A DNA stretch of 64,000 nucleotides from Hymenobacter sp. HSC-4F20 (GCF_019599275.1 NZ_JAHZTD010000002.1:372001-436000), one strand, 5' to 3'. Positions 49,550 through 59,349 are shown, numbered from the stretch's first letter. Program-made: numbers and translations. Notes: generated by a model not told the origin, from the letters alone.

Positions 49550-52540
49550 ATGCGTAATAAAGGACTAATCATTACGCTGACGCTTCTGGTGTCGGCGTTG
49601 TGCATCTACTTCCTCTCGCTGACCCTCGTGTCGCGCGGAGTGCAGAAGGATGCGGCGCGCTACGCCTCGCGGAGCGGCCAGATCAACGAAAAGCTGCGGC
49701 AGCACTACCTCGACTCGGTGTGGCGTGCCCCAGTATTTGGACCTCTCACGTACAAAGATGTGCGCCAATCGGAGCTGGGCCTGGGTCTGGATTTGAACGG
49801 CGGTATGCACGTAACGCTGGAGGTTTCGCCGGTGGAAATCGTGCGCGCTATGAGCGGCAACTCCAAGGACCCGGTGTTCAACAAGGCCATCGACCAGGCA
49901 CAGGAGCTGCGTAAAACCAATCCTTCAACGCCGTTTACTACCCTGTTCGCGCAGTCGTTCCGCAGCGTAGCGCCCAACGACAAGCTGGCTCGCGTATTTG
50001 CTAACACCACTAACAAGAGCCGCGGCATCGATATCAACTCGACCAATGAGAAGGTAATCGGTGAAATCAACAAGGAAGTAGAAGAAGCCATTGACCGCTC
50101 TTTCAACATCCTGCGTACCCGTATCGACAAATTCGGCACCAGCCAGCCCAACATTCAGCGGGTGAAAGGCACGGGCCGCATCCAGATTGAGCTGCCCGGC
50201 GTGGACAACCCCGACCGCGTGCGTAAGCTGGTACAGGGCCAGGCTAAGCTGGAGTTCTGGGAAGTATGGCGTCAGGATGAATTCGCGCCCTACCTCAACC
50301 AGCTCAACCAAGTGCTGAGCGCCAAGGAAACTGCCGCTGCCACAACGGCTGCTGCTACCCCTGCCACCGCCACCAACGATACTACGGCTACTGCCGCCGC
50401 TGCTACCCCTGGCGATACTACTTCGCTGGCCAGCCAGCTTGCCAAGAAAAACACCACAGCTACGGCCAAGGCTGACTCGGCTGCTCCGCAGAAAAACGTA
50501 CTGGGCAGCCTGTTTACAATGCCCGGCACCTTGGGCGCCAACATCCGCGACACGGCCCGCGTGAACGCCGTGCTGCGCAGCCCCGACACCCGCGCTGTGC
50601 TGCCCTCCAACCTCACCTTCATGTGGGGCGTGAAACCCGACGTAATTGAGGGCCAGGAATACCTGCAGCTCTATGCCATTCGCAAAAGCCGCGAAGCCGA
50701 AGCTCCAATTGGCGGTGAGGTAATCAGCGACGCCCGTGGCGACTTTGACCAGCTCAGCGGCCGTGCCGAGGTTTCGATGCAGATGAACCCTAGCGGTGCT
50801 CGTAAGTGGCAGCGCCTCACGGCGGCTAACATTGGCCGTCAGGTAGCCATTGTGCTCGACGACAACGTGTACTCGGCTCCGGTGGTACAGGCTGAAATTG
50901 CCGGCGGTAACTCCAGCATTTCGGGCAACTTCACTATCGAAGAAGCGCAGGATCTGGCTAACATCCTGAAGGCCGGTAAGCTGCCTGCTCCTACCCGCAT
51001 TGTAGAGGAAGCTATTGTAGGCCCCTCGCTGGGTCGGGAAGCTACCAACCAGGGGCTGTACTCAGTAATTGGCGGTCTGGCCATCATCATGCTGTTCATG
51101 GCCGTGTACTATGGCCGTGCTGGTCTGGTAGCTGATGCTGTGCTGCTCTTCAACCTGTTCCTGATTATGGGTGTGCTGGCTCAGCTGTCCTTCGCCCTGA
51201 CTTTGCCAGGTATTGCGGGCTTGCTGCTGGTAATTGCGGCCTCGGTGGATGCCAACGTACTGATTTTCGAACGGATTCGGGAAGAACTGGACCACGGCCT
51301 CTCGCCTACTGATGCCATCAACAAAGGCTATTCGCGCGCTACTACCGCCATCTTCGACTCCAACGTAACCCAGCTGATTATTGCCCTGATTCTGGGCTTC
51401 TTCGGCACGGGTCCGGTACAAAACTTCGCCATTACCTTGGGTATCGGCGTGTTTACCTCCTTCCTGGCGGCCGTGTACGTATCGCGCCTTATCATTGAGC
51501 GCATGGTGAAGAACGGCAACACCAAGCTGAGCTTCAGCACCTCGATTTCGCGCAACCTGTTCAAGAACATCAACCTCGACATCGTGGGCAAGCGTAAGAT
51601 TGCCTATGCCTTCTCGACGATATTCATCCTTATCGGTTTCGGCCTGATGGCCATGCAAGGCGGCCCCAACCTGGGCGTAGACTTCCGTGGTGGCCGCGAG
51701 TTTATCGTGGACTTCAACAAGCCGGTAGTAGCCTCTGATGTGCGCGACCTGCTCACCAACCAGTATTTCGGCGGTGCGGGCACAGAAGCCAAAACCTTTG
51801 GCTCCGACAGCCGCCTGCGCATTACGACTGGCTACCTGGCCTCGGACGAAAGCGTAGAAGCTGATAACAAGGTGCAGTCCGCGCTGCTAACGGGCCTGAA
51901 GGCCAAGTATGGCGCCGAAAACCCGACCATCAAGAGCTCTTCGAAAGTAGGCGCTACCATTGCCGATGACATCAAGCGGACCTCGGTGCTGAGCCTGGGC
52001 CTGACTTTGTTGGCCATCTTCGTGTACGTGCTGCTGCGCTTCGAAAAGTGGCAGTACTCAATGGCAGCAGTTGTGGCTCTGTTCCACGATGCTCTCATCG
52101 TAATTGCTTCTTTCCCGATTGCCCGGGCCCTCGGTCTGAACTACGAGATGGACCAGGTATTCGTGGCGGCCGTGCTGACGACCATCGGTTTCTCCATGAA
52201 CGATACGATCGTTATCTACGACCGAATCCGGGAATACCTGCGTGAGAACAAGCACCTCACCTTCGCGCAGGTAGTAAACCCGGCCCTGAACAGCACGTTC
52301 TCCCGCACTATGATTACGTTTACCACGGTATTCTTGGTGATGGTGGTACTCTACATTTTTGGTGGCGAAACCCTACGTTCGTTCTCCTTCGCCATGATTA
52401 TCGGTATCATCTTCGGTACCTACTCGTCGCTGTTCATTGCCGCGCCGCTGATCCTGGATACCTACGGCCGTAAGGAAAAGGAGCGCCTGAACACTTCTAC
52501 CGACGCCGATGCTCCCAAGTTGAGCACCGCACAAGTGTAA
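49550..52540 (+). CDS. secDF: Protein translocase subunit SecDF (fused SecD and SecF)
   Basis: A 996-aa inner-membrane protein that uses the proton gradient to help release proteins from the Sec channel. The SecD half has the N-terminal helix, GLGLDLNGGMHVTLEV, the P1 domain and a six-helix block (VIGGLAIIMLFMAVYYG, AASVDANVLIFERIREEL). The SecF half follows (LNLGVDFRGGREF read as NLGVDFRGGREFIV, DALIVIASFPIARALGLNYE, FSMNDTIVIYDRIREYL). An Ala/Thr-rich low-complexity insertion of about 55 residues lies around residues 255-310 in the P1 region. Fusion is usual in Bacteroidota. The start is the ATG at 49550 (MRNKGLIITLTLLV). Confidence 0.97.
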   Translation: MRNKGLIITLTLLVSALCIYFLSLTLVSRGVQKDAARYASRSGQINEKLRQHYLDSVWRAPVFGPLTYKDVRQSELGLGLDLNGGMHVTLEVSPVEIVRAMSGNSKDPVFNKAIDQAQELRKTNPSTPFTTLFAQSFRSVAPNDKLARVFANTTNKSRGIDINSTNEKVIGEINKEVEEAIDRSFNILRTRIDKFGTSQPNIQRVKGTGRIQIELPGVDNPDRVRKLVQGQAKLEFWEVWRQDEFAPYLNQLNQVLSAKETAAATTAAATPATATNDTTATAAAATPGDTTSLASQLAKKNTTATAKADSAAPQKNVLGSLFTMPGTLGANIRDTARVNAVLRSPDTRAVLPSNLTFMWGVKPDVIEGQEYLQLYAIRKSREAEAPIGGEVISDARGDFDQLSGRAEVSMQMNPSGARKWQRLTAANIGRQVAIVLDDNVYSAPVVQAEIAGGNSSISGNFTIEEAQDLANILKAGKLPAPTRIVEEAIVGPSLGREATNQGLYSVIGGLAIIMLFMAVYYGRAGLVADAVLLFNLFLIMGVLAQLSFALTLPGIAGLLLVIAASVDANVLIFERIREELDHGLSPTDAINKGYSRATTAIFDSNVTQLIIALILGFFGTGPVQNFAITLGIGVFTSFLAAVYVSRLIIERMVKNGNTKLSFSTSISRNLFKNINLDIVGKRKIAYAFSTIFILIGFGLMAMQGGPNLGVDFRGGREFIVDFNKPVVASDVRDLLTNQYFGGAGTEAKTFGSDSRLRITTGYLASDESVEADNKVQSALLTGLKAKYGAENPTIKSSSKVGATIADDIKRTSVLSLGLTLLAIFVYVLLRFEKWQYSMAAVVALFHDALIVIASFPIARALGLNYEMDQVFVAAVLTTIGFSMNDTIVIYDRIREYLRENKHLTFAQVVNPALNSTFSRTMITFTTVFLVMVVLYIFGGETLRSFSFAMIIGIIFGTYSSLFIAAPLILDTYGRKEKERLNTSTDADAPKLSTAQV

Positions 52541-52581
52541 CTTACCGATTCACGCTTAGACGCGCGCTGACTATCGGAAGC

Positions 52582-52612
52582 AAAAAGCCCGGCCATCTGG
52601 TCGGGCTTTTTT
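52582..52612 (+). terminator. Terminator after secDF
   Basis: AAAAAGCCCG and CGGGCTTTTT with an inner GCC/GGT helix and an ATCT loop, followed by a T run, 41 bp past the secDF stop. Confidence 0.9.
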
Positions 52613-52695
52613 GTGGGCAATTCATACTACTCCGAAAATACGGTCGGCTACCTGGTTGCTCCCCTAGCCCGACGTTGAAACCTACCCGCTGTTAC

Positions 52696-52731
52696 ATACA
52701 AAAGCCCAACCTGACGGTTGGGCTTTTGTAT
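52696..52731 (-). terminator. Terminator after the Nfu gene
   Basis: A perfect 16-bp repeat (ATACAAAAGCCCAACC and complement) with a TGAC loop lies about 47 bp past the minus-strand Nfu stop. It is distinct from the secDF terminator, so each convergent gene has its own. Confidence 0.85.
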
Positions 52732-52777
52732 ACCGGACTACCTAGCTAATGCTACGCAATCCTTCCGATTAGAAAGT

Positions 52778-53410
52778 TTAGAAGCTGGCGGTTACGCCTT
52801 CAGCTACTACCTCTTTTACTTCGGGCACCATGCGCTTAAGCAGGTTTTCGATGCCTGACTTCAGGGTCACGGTAGCCGAAGGGCAGCCCGAGCAGGAACC
52901 TTGCAGGTTCACGGTCACGATGCCTTCGTGGTAGCTTTTGAAGGTGATGTTGCCACCATCCTGCTCCACGGCGGGGCGCACGTAGTTATCGAGCAGGTCG
53001 ATGATTTTCTGGCTGGTTTGCTGATCAGCTTCCGAAGCGTCGCCGGTGGCGGCAGCCTGTTGGGCGGCGCGCTGCTCGGCGGCGGGGTCTACGGTGAAGA
53101 TGGGGCCACCCGCCTCCACGTACGACTTCAGGAAAGTGCGCAGCTCAGGAATGAGCTGGGCCCACTGGTGCTCGGTGGTTTTGGTGATGGTCACGAAGTT
53201 CTGGGCGATGAACACGCGGCCCACGTAATCGAAGTTGAATAGCTCCTGGGCCAGCGGCGAATTGGCGGCGGCTTCCAGGTTCGGGTAGTCCACGCTCACG
53301 CCCTCCGTCAGGAGCTGGGTGTTGAGCACGAACTTCATGGATTCGGGGTTGGGGCTGGCTTCGGCGTAGATAGAAACCGGCGCAGCGGGGGCAGTGAGTT
53401 GTTCAGCCAT
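52778..53410 (-). CDS. Nfu-type iron-sulfur cluster scaffold/carrier protein
   Basis: A 210-aa protein with an N-terminal Nfu_N domain (SPNPESMKFVLNTQLL, FVTITKTTEHQWAQL) and a C-terminal NifU-like domain with the cluster-binding CSGCPSA motif in VNLQGSCSGCPSATVTLKSG. Such proteins carry Fe-S clusters to target enzymes. An Ala/Gln-rich linker (about 122-140) joins the domains. ATG 53410 is used; the frame to 53491 includes the predicted promoter. No other Fe-S assembly genes are adjacent. Confidence 0.93.
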   Translation of the reverse strand: MAEQLTAPAAPVSIYAEASPNPESMKFVLNTQLLTEGVSVDYPNLEAAANSPLAQELFNFDYVGRVFIAQNFVTITKTTEHQWAQLIPELRTFLKSYVEAGGPIFTVDPAAEQRAAQQAAATGDASEADQQTSQKIIDLLDNYVRPAVEQDGGNITFKSYHEGIVTVNLQGSCSGCPSATVTLKSGIENLLKRMVPEVKEVVAEGVTASF

Positions 53411-53497
53411 GTTTGAAAGACTTGGAGACAAGCGGGAGAAAGTCGACCGAACCAGTATCGGCCGGACCAGATAAACCGCGCAGGGCGGCAATGGTTA

Positions 53498-53505
53498 CAA
53501 AGGTA
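53498..53505 (-). promoter_or_regulatory. -7 element for the Nfu gene
   Basis: TACCTTTG on the minus strand lies within the short palindrome GGTTACCTTTGTAACC, about 90 bp before the ATG. A TTG lies 14 bases upstream, closer than usual. The palindrome could also be an operator. Confidence 0.45.
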
Positions 53506-53639
53506 ACCGAATGTAGGAACAAGAGTTGCTGCTCAGAAGTGCAATGGGCTACTAATACAACCCGGGCAACTTTGCTTCCTAATCTGCTCTACGCTTCGGC
53601 GGGCTTTCCAAGGGTAGGTTCTGGCCGCTAGGTTTCTCC

Positions 53640-53667
53640 TTGAAGCGGCATAGGCCCTGTACCTTTG
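53640..53667 (+). promoter_or_regulatory. Promoter immediately before the NhaD-like gene
   Basis: TTG (53640-53642), 17 bases, TACCTTTG (53660-53667). The ATG at 53677 is 9 bases after the -7 element, so the message should have almost no leader. Confidence 0.6.
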
Positions 53668-53676
53668 CTCTCGCCT

Positions 53677-55050
53677 ATGACGCTCTACCCCTTCCTGCTG
53701 GCCGTTGGCACCTCCCCGCCAACCTGGCCCTTGCTCCTACCCTTTTTCGGGCTGCTAGGCTTGATTGCCGCCGGGCCCTTGTTATTTCCACACTTCTGGG
53801 AGCGGTGGTACGCGCGCATTGCTGTCGGCCTGGGTCTGCTGATGCTGGGCTACTACGGGTTGGTCCGCCACAACTGGCACACGGCCGTGGAAACGCTAGC
53901 CGAGTACATTTCTTTTGTAGTGCTACTCACGGCACTGTTTGTAGTAGGCGGCACTTTATACCTGAACATTAACGTGGCCGGCACGCCGGGGCGCAATGTG
54001 CTGCTGCTGGCAGCGGGGGCGGTGCTGGCGTCGGTGGTGGGGACTACGGGTGCCTCGCTGATGCTGATTCGGCCGTTTATCCGCCTCAATGACCAGCGCA
54101 TCCGTCCCTACCATATTGTATTCTTCATCTTTGTTGTGAGCAACGCCGGGGGCTTGCTTACGCCCCTCGGCGACCCGCCTTTGTTTATCGGCTATTTGCG
54201 CGGCGTGCCATTTTTCTGGACTACCCAGCACTTGCTTACTCCCTGGCTACTGGCCAATGGGCTGCTACTGGTGCTGTTTTGGTTGCTGGATCGGCGCACG
54301 GCCTACCCTGCCCCACTTTCCCGAAGCGAACAACGCCGGGCTCACTCCAAAAAAGGGCTACCCCTCTACGATTTCAATGGCCGCTACAACCTACTCTGGC
54401 TACTACTGGTGCTAGGGGCCGTTTTCCTGAACCCGAGTCAGCTCCCGTGGCTGCCAACATTGCCCGTGGCTGGGCTGAAAATTTCTTTTGTGCGCGAAGC
54501 CATTCAGCTGCTGGCGGCCTGGGGCTGCTACCGCATGGCTCATCCCAAAGCCCTGGCGGCTAACCACTTCACCTTTGGCCCCATTCGGGAGGTAGCATTT
54601 CTGTTTTTCGGCATTTTTCTGACCATGATGCCCGCCCTGCAAACGGCTGCCCACGTAGCCGCCGATCCGGCAGTGGCCTCTCGCCTGACGCCTGCCGCCC
54701 TGTACTGGCTAACGGGCATGCTCTCGGCTTTTCTGGATAATGCGCCTACCTACACTTCGTTTCTGGGCCTGAGCCTGGCCGGGCACCAGCTTGACTTCGC
54801 GCAGCCCAGCGCCGTGCAGCAGTTTGCCACCAACGCAGCTACTCTGCCACTACTGCGGGCTATTTCCAGCGGCGCCGTGCTGTTCGGGGCCCTCACGTAC
54901 ATTGGCAACGGCCCCAATTTTCTGGTGCGGGCCATTGCGGAGAAAGAAGGCGTGCCTATGCCCAGCTTTTTCGGCTACATCGGGCGCTATGCACTGCTGT
55001 ATCTGGTGCCGGTGCTGGGTATTGTAAGCGGATGGCTGCTGTGGGGGTAG
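53677..55050 (+). CDS. NhaD-type sodium:proton antiporter
   Basis: A 457-aa inner-membrane protein with about twelve hydrophobic helices. It has the NhaD/ArsB-superfamily signature SNAGGLLTPLGDPPLFIGYL, with LASVVGTTGASLMLIRPFIR before it and the second-half repeat AFLDNAPTYTSFLGLSLAG and LTYIGNGPNFLVRAIAEKEG. It is expected to exchange sodium for protons for pH and salt balance. The ATG at 53677 is the only sensible start given the promoter position. The next gene overlaps or follows closely. Confidence 0.9.
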   Translation: MTLYPFLLAVGTSPPTWPLLLPFFGLLGLIAAGPLLFPHFWERWYARIAVGLGLLMLGYYGLVRHNWHTAVETLAEYISFVVLLTALFVVGGTLYLNINVAGTPGRNVLLLAAGAVLASVVGTTGASLMLIRPFIRLNDQRIRPYHIVFFIFVVSNAGGLLTPLGDPPLFIGYLRGVPFFWTTQHLLTPWLLANGLLLVLFWLLDRRTAYPAPLSRSEQRRAHSKKGLPLYDFNGRYNLLWLLLVLGAVFLNPSQLPWLPTLPVAGLKISFVREAIQLLAAWGCYRMAHPKALAANHFTFGPIREVAFLFFGIFLTMMPALQTAAHVAADPAVASRLTPAALYWLTGMLSAFLDNAPTYTSFLGLSLAGHQLDFAQPSAVQQFATNAATLPLLRAISSGAVLFGALTYIGNGPNFLVRAIAEKEGVPMPSFFGYIGRYALLYLVPVLGIVSGWLLWG

Positions 55051-55097
55051 CACACTCTGGTAATCCAGCGGGGCCGGCCGTGCGTAGGTCAGGTGGT

Positions 55098-56465
55098 ATG
55101 CTTGCTCGCCTGAGGTCTGCCCTTTTTCGCCCCGTTGATATGGCCTGGCTGGTGTATTTCCGGCTGGGCGCTGGCTTTCTAATGGCCCTGGAGCACGCCG
55201 GCGGTTTGGTAATTGGCCGGGTGCGCAACTACACCGAGCCGCAATTTCATTTTCGGTATGTGGGCTGGGAATGGCTGCCGGCCCTACCCCCCGCCGGAAT
55301 TTATGCCGTGTACGGGCTGGTAATAGTTGCCGGCTTGGCAGTAGCGGCGGGGTGGCACTACCGCCTCATGGCCGGACTGCTAAGCCTGGGCTACATCGCC
55401 TTACTACTGCTGGAAGAAACCGAATACATCAACCATTTCTACCTCTACGCGCTGCTGGCGGCCGTGCTGGCCTGCCTCCCGGCGCACCGGGCCGCTTCCG
55501 CCGATGTGCGGGCCGGACGAGTACAACCTGCGGCCACTACCCCCGCCTGGACGCGCGGGATTGTGCTGTTTCAAATCGGGCTGGTGTACCTGTTTGCGGC
55601 GGTAGCCAAGCTCAACCCCGACTGGCTGGCGGCCCGGCCCCTGGGCATTTGGCTGGGCGCCAAAGCCAACTACCCGATGCTGGGGCCGCTGTTAGCGGCA
55701 CCTGATACGGCCTGGTTTATGAGCTACGCGGGGGTAGGGTTTGATGCGCTGGTCGTGCCGCTGCTGCTTTTCCGGCGTACCCGTCCCTGGGCTTTTGGGG
55801 CGGCGGCCGCTTTTCACCTCACCAACGTGGTAGTGTTTGGGCTGGGCACGTTTCCGTGGTTTTCACTGCTGCTGACCAGTCTGTTTTTTGCCCCCGATTT
55901 TCCGCGCCACCTGCCTGGGTTTGTGGGCCGCTGGTTCCGGCAACGTATTCCGCTACCCAGCGCGGCGGAAGAGGTAGCAAGTCAGTCTTCACCGGCCCTG
56001 GTACGTTCCCAACGCTGGGTGCTAGCGGGCCTAACTGCTTATATTCTTCTGCAACTAGCTCTGCCTCTGCGCTACCTCCTCTACCCCGGCCATGTGCACT
56101 GGACGGAAGAAGGTCACCGCTTTAGCTGGCACCTGATGCTACGCACAAAATCGGGGTCAGCCGTTTTCCGGGTACTTCTACCCGGTGGCCGCGAAGAAAC
56201 CGTCTGGCCTAGCAAGTATCTGACCCGCAACCAAACCAACAAGCTTACTTACAGCCCCGACCTAGTACTGCAATTTTCCCATCTGCTAGCCCAGGACTAC
56301 CAGCGGCGCGGCCTTCAACCGGTGGCCATTTACTGCGACTCGTGGGTGAGCCTAAATGGGCACCCGCCTCAGCCGCTGGTAAGTCCGAAGCTTAATTTAT
56401 TAGTGCTAAAGCGCAGCTTATTTCCGTATTCCTGGATTGAACCGGGCCCTCCTCACGGATTGTAG
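55098..56465 (+). CDS. HTTM-domain protein (vitamin K-dependent gamma-carboxylase-like)
   Basis: A 455-aa integral membrane protein of the HTTM family. Typical stretches are VDMAWLVYFRLGAGFLMALE, FRYVGWEWLPALPPAGIYAV, LLLLEETEYINHFYLYALLA, AAVAKLNPDWLAARPLGIWL and FHLTNVVVFGLGTFPWFSLL. The fold is shared with gamma-glutamyl carboxylase, but its bacterial substrates are mostly unknown. ATG 55098 has an AGGTGG ribosome-site-like sequence; an ATG at 55032 would overlap the antiporter gene by 19 bp. Confidence 0.9.
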   Translation: MLARLRSALFRPVDMAWLVYFRLGAGFLMALEHAGGLVIGRVRNYTEPQFHFRYVGWEWLPALPPAGIYAVYGLVIVAGLAVAAGWHYRLMAGLLSLGYIALLLLEETEYINHFYLYALLAAVLACLPAHRAASADVRAGRVQPAATTPAWTRGIVLFQIGLVYLFAAVAKLNPDWLAARPLGIWLGAKANYPMLGPLLAAPDTAWFMSYAGVGFDALVVPLLLFRRTRPWAFGAAAAFHLTNVVVFGLGTFPWFSLLLTSLFFAPDFPRHLPGFVGRWFRQRIPLPSAAEEVASQSSPALVRSQRWVLAGLTAYILLQLALPLRYLLYPGHVHWTEEGHRFSWHLMLRTKSGSAVFRVLLPGGREETVWPSKYLTRNQTNKLTYSPDLVLQFSHLLAQDYQRRGLQPVAIYCDSWVSLNGHPPQPLVSPKLNLLVLKRSLFPYSWIEPGPPHGL

Positions 56466-56616
56466 CCTGCTCCATGCTTCGCCCGTTATCGTGCACAGTT
56501 GAGGTAGTGAGCAGAATGTAGAGCTACTATCTGCCCATGGTTTTTCTATCACTGGTTGTCCGAAGCATCTTCCCGCTGAATCTGAAAATCCTGTTGGCTA
56601 ACAGGTAAGGCGAGGC

Positions 56617-56663
56617 AAAAAAGAGGCAGGCCAATACACATAGTATCGGCCTGCCTCTTTTTC
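56617..56663. terminator. Bidirectional terminator between the HTTM gene and aroC
   Basis: AAAAAGAGGCAGGCC and GGCCTGCCTCTTTTT (15 bp, exact) with inner ATAC/GTAT pairing. T runs occur on both strands, serving the two convergent genes. Confidence 0.9.
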
Positions 56664-56676
56664 GCTCTTGATTACG

Positions 56677-57753
56677 CTATACCCGGTTCGCGCGGGCTCG
56701 TAGCAGCATATCGGCCAGTACAAGGCTAGTCATGGCATCTACAATAGGCACGGCGCGGGGCAGTACGCAGGGGTCGTGGCGGCCGCGGCCAGCCAGGCTA
56801 ATGGCTTCGCCCTGGTCGTTGATGGTGGCCTGAGGTTGCAGGATGGTAGCTACCGGCTTGAAGGCCACCCGGAAGTAAATGTCTTGCCCATTGCTGATGC
56901 CGCCCTGAATACCGCCGCTGTGGTTGGTGCGGGTACGCACCTGCCCGGCCTCATCGGCGTAAAACTCATCGTTGTGCTCCGAGCCGAAAAGCAGCACACC
57001 CGCAAAGCCCGAGCCGTACTCGAAGCCTTTCACAGCGTTGATGCTGAGCATGGCCCGGCCTAGCTCGCTGTGCAGCTTATCAAACACTGGCTCGCCGAGG
57101 CCCGCCGGCACGCCGCGTACTACGCCGGTTACCAGTCCCCCCACGGTATCGTGCCGGTCGCGGGTCTGGCGAATAAGCTCGGCCATGCGCTCGGCTGTTT
57201 CGGGGTGGGGGCAGCGCACAGGGTTGCTTTCAATCAGCCCTAAATCCAGCTGCTCGTAACCCACGGGCACGGCTACGGCCCCTACCTGCGACACGTAGCT
57301 ACTTACCTGAATCCCGTGCTGCTCCAGCAGTTTGTGCGCCACAGCCCCAGCGGCTACGCGCGCCGCCGTTTCGCGGGCCGAGCTGCGGCCCCCACCGCGG
57401 TAGTCGCGCCGGCCGTACTTCTGGTCGTAGGTATAGTCGGCGTGAGAGGGGCGGTAGGCGTGCTCAATGTGCGAGTAATCGTGGCTGTGCTGGTCCTGGT
57501 TGCGAATAAACAGGCTGATGGGGGTGCCCGTGGTATAGCCCTGAAATACGCCCGATTGAATTTCTACCTGGTCGGCTTCTTTGCGTGGGGTAGTCAGGTC
57601 ACTTTGCCCGGGGCGGCGCCGGTCCAGGGCCGCCTGAATGTCGGCTTCGGATACGGGCAGTCCGGCCGGGCATCCATCGAGCACTACCCCAATTCCCGGC
57701 CCGTGTGATTCCCCGAAAGTAGTAATGCGAAACAGGGTGCCGAACGTGTTCAT
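56677..57753 (-). CDS. aroC: Chorismate synthase
   Basis: Last enzyme of the shikimate pathway; converts EPSP to chorismate with reduced FMN. A 358-aa protein with the signatures [19 protein letters not shown] near the N-terminus, [20 protein letters not shown] (second signature) and [11 protein letters not shown] plus [17 protein letters not shown] at the C-terminus. ATG at 57753 gives the usual [18 protein letters not shown] start. The batD gene lies 92 bp upstream on the same strand. Confidence 0.97.
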   Translation of the reverse strand: MNTFGTLFRITTFGESHGPGIGVVLDGCPAGLPVSEADIQAALDRRRPGQSDLTTPRKEADQVEIQSGVFQGYTTGTPISLFIRNQDQHSHDYSHIEHAYRPSHADYTYDQKYGRRDYRGGGRSSARETAARVAAGAVAHKLLEQHGIQVSSYVSQVGAVAVPVGYEQLDLGLIESNPVRCPHPETAERMAELIRQTRDRHDTVGGLVTGVVRGVPAGLGEPVFDKLHSELGRAMLSINAVKGFEYGSGFAGVLLFGSEHNDEFYADEAGQVRTRTNHSGGIQGGISNGQDIYFRVAFKPVATILQPQATINDQGEAISLAGRGRHDPCVLPRAVPIVDAMTSLVLADMLLRARANRV

Positions 57754-57845
57754 CAGGTAAGGTAGTGAGATGGTGAGATGGTGCGCCTGCCCTTCAAGAA
57801 GCACCAAGAGTACAAATAGAGCGTAAAACTCACCATTTCACAACT

Positions 57846-59315
57846 TCACCTTTTCGCTCGCCACCAGCCTGCGCCGGCCAGCCCTAGCAGGGCCAGCAGG
57901 AGTAGATTGGCGTACCAGCGCACGTTGCGGTAAGCGTTGCGGGGTCGCACGGTAGTGTCGGCGCTAGCCAGGGCCTCTTGGTAAAAGGGGTCGTCTAGCC
58001 GGGCCCGAAACGTGGAGGCTTCCCGTACAGGGCCGCGTACGAGAGGCCGCAGGTCGGGGCGGAGGGTATCGTAGCGGGCCGTAGCTGGGTTGAACACTAC
58101 CAGGTGCAACAAGCTATCCAGGGCCACGGGGCCGGGGCGCCGGGCAACCAGCCGAAACCGGAAGCTCTTGCGCCCTCCTACCCGGCCTCCCTGCCGGGTA
58201 AGCTCTTGCTGCACCTCGGGGCCGTACACCTCCACTCCGGGGCGGACTGGTGGAGTATCGAGGTTGACTGCCGCCAAGTTGCCCTCGCCCTCCACCGTAA
58301 AGGTGTAGGCAAATGCCTGCCCCGTGCGGAACGTAGTGCGGTCAATAGCTTCCCTTACCTGGTAGCTGCCAACGGGCACCTGGTCGCGGAGCGGGTGCGG
58401 CGGGAGGGCTACTACTGGTATGGTGCGGGGCGCCGAATAATATACTTTATAGTCCTCAAGGCGGTTATCCAGGCCAGCAACCGGTTTTTTTGCTACCCGG
58501 TACTTGAGCATTTGCAGACCTACGGAGGGAAACGTAAGCGGCTGGGTATTCAACGGATATAGCTCGGCCTCCCAAAGCCGGTAGCGCAAAAATGGTTTAC
58601 CGCCTACGGTCACGTTTTCGGGCAGCACCTCCTGTTCATCGAAGCTTTCCTCCCATACCGTGCGCTGACGCAACTGCCGGATAATGCCGGGCAGTTGACC
58701 GGCAAAATTGTAGAAGTTCAGTACCGCCTGGTCCTGCGGGGCCAGATAGAAATAGAGCCCAACGTGCACACCTTCGCCCATAAACACCCGGGCTTTATCG
58801 GGCACCACGGCCAGAAAGGCCTGATCCTGGGCCTCCACGTACTCCTGGGGCTTGGGTTTGCCAAACAGCTGGTCCAGCAGGCCGATGCCCTGCAACGGGC
58901 CGCTGCTGGGCGGGGCGGGCGCAGCCGTAGTTGCCTGGGGCTCTACCCGTAGAGTAGCTCCTTCTGACCGAAGAGTCAGGCCATTTACCGTCATCGTGAA
59001 GGGCTTAACCACAAAGGAACCTTCGGTAAAAGCGGCGTACCGCTGGGTAATGGTAAGCTCGGTAGAACTCTGCCCATTGACGGTGCGGGTAGTGGTGGTA
59101 CTGGACTTTCCGCTTTTCTTAAAGCCTTCCACTTCTGGAAAAGCGGAGTAGCGCTCCAGGGGCGCGCCGCGCAGCTTGAAGCTGATGGTGTAGTACTCGT
59201 TAATGGGGAAGACAGATTTGCCTAGTACAATTTCGGCCGCGGGTGTACTCCCTTGCGCTACCAGCGTAACACTGCCAAACAAAAGCCCGCCTAAGAAGAG
59301 AAGAAGAAAGCGCAT
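57846..59315 (-). CDS. batD: BatD family protein
   Basis: A 489-aa envelope protein with signal peptide (MRFLLLFLGGLLFGSVTLVAQ), a beta-rich periplasmic part of about 430 residues and a C-terminal transmembrane helix (VRWYANLLLLALLGLAGAGW) with a basic end. Domain patterns such as LGKSVFPINEYYTISFKLRG, FGKPKPQEYVEAQDQAFLAV and VGSYQVREAIDRTTFRTGQA match BatD, which in other genomes sits in a batABCDE operon linked to oxygen tolerance. No other bat gene is nearby here. ATG at 59315. Confidence 0.88.
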   Translation of the reverse strand: MRFLLLFLGGLLFGSVTLVAQGSTPAAEIVLGKSVFPINEYYTISFKLRGAPLERYSAFPEVEGFKKSGKSSTTTTRTVNGQSSTELTITQRYAAFTEGSFVVKPFTMTVNGLTLRSEGATLRVEPQATTAAPAPPSSGPLQGIGLLDQLFGKPKPQEYVEAQDQAFLAVVPDKARVFMGEGVHVGLYFYLAPQDQAVLNFYNFAGQLPGIIRQLRQRTVWEESFDEQEVLPENVTVGGKPFLRYRLWEAELYPLNTQPLTFPSVGLQMLKYRVAKKPVAGLDNRLEDYKVYYSAPRTIPVVALPPHPLRDQVPVGSYQVREAIDRTTFRTGQAFAYTFTVEGEGNLAAVNLDTPPVRPGVEVYGPEVQQELTRQGGRVGGRKSFRFRLVARRPGPVALDSLLHLVVFNPATARYDTLRPDLRPLVRGPVREASTFRARLDDPFYQEALASADTTVRPRNAYRNVRWYANLLLLALLGLAGAGWWRAKR

Positions 59316-59341
59316 GAACCAGAAACAACGAGCCCGCCGGT

Positions 59342-59349
59342 CAAAGCTA
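59342..59349 (-). promoter_or_regulatory. -7 element for batD
   Basis: TAGCTTTG on the minus strand matches TAnnTTTG, 26 bp before the batD ATG; no TTG at the -33 distance. Confidence 0.4.
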
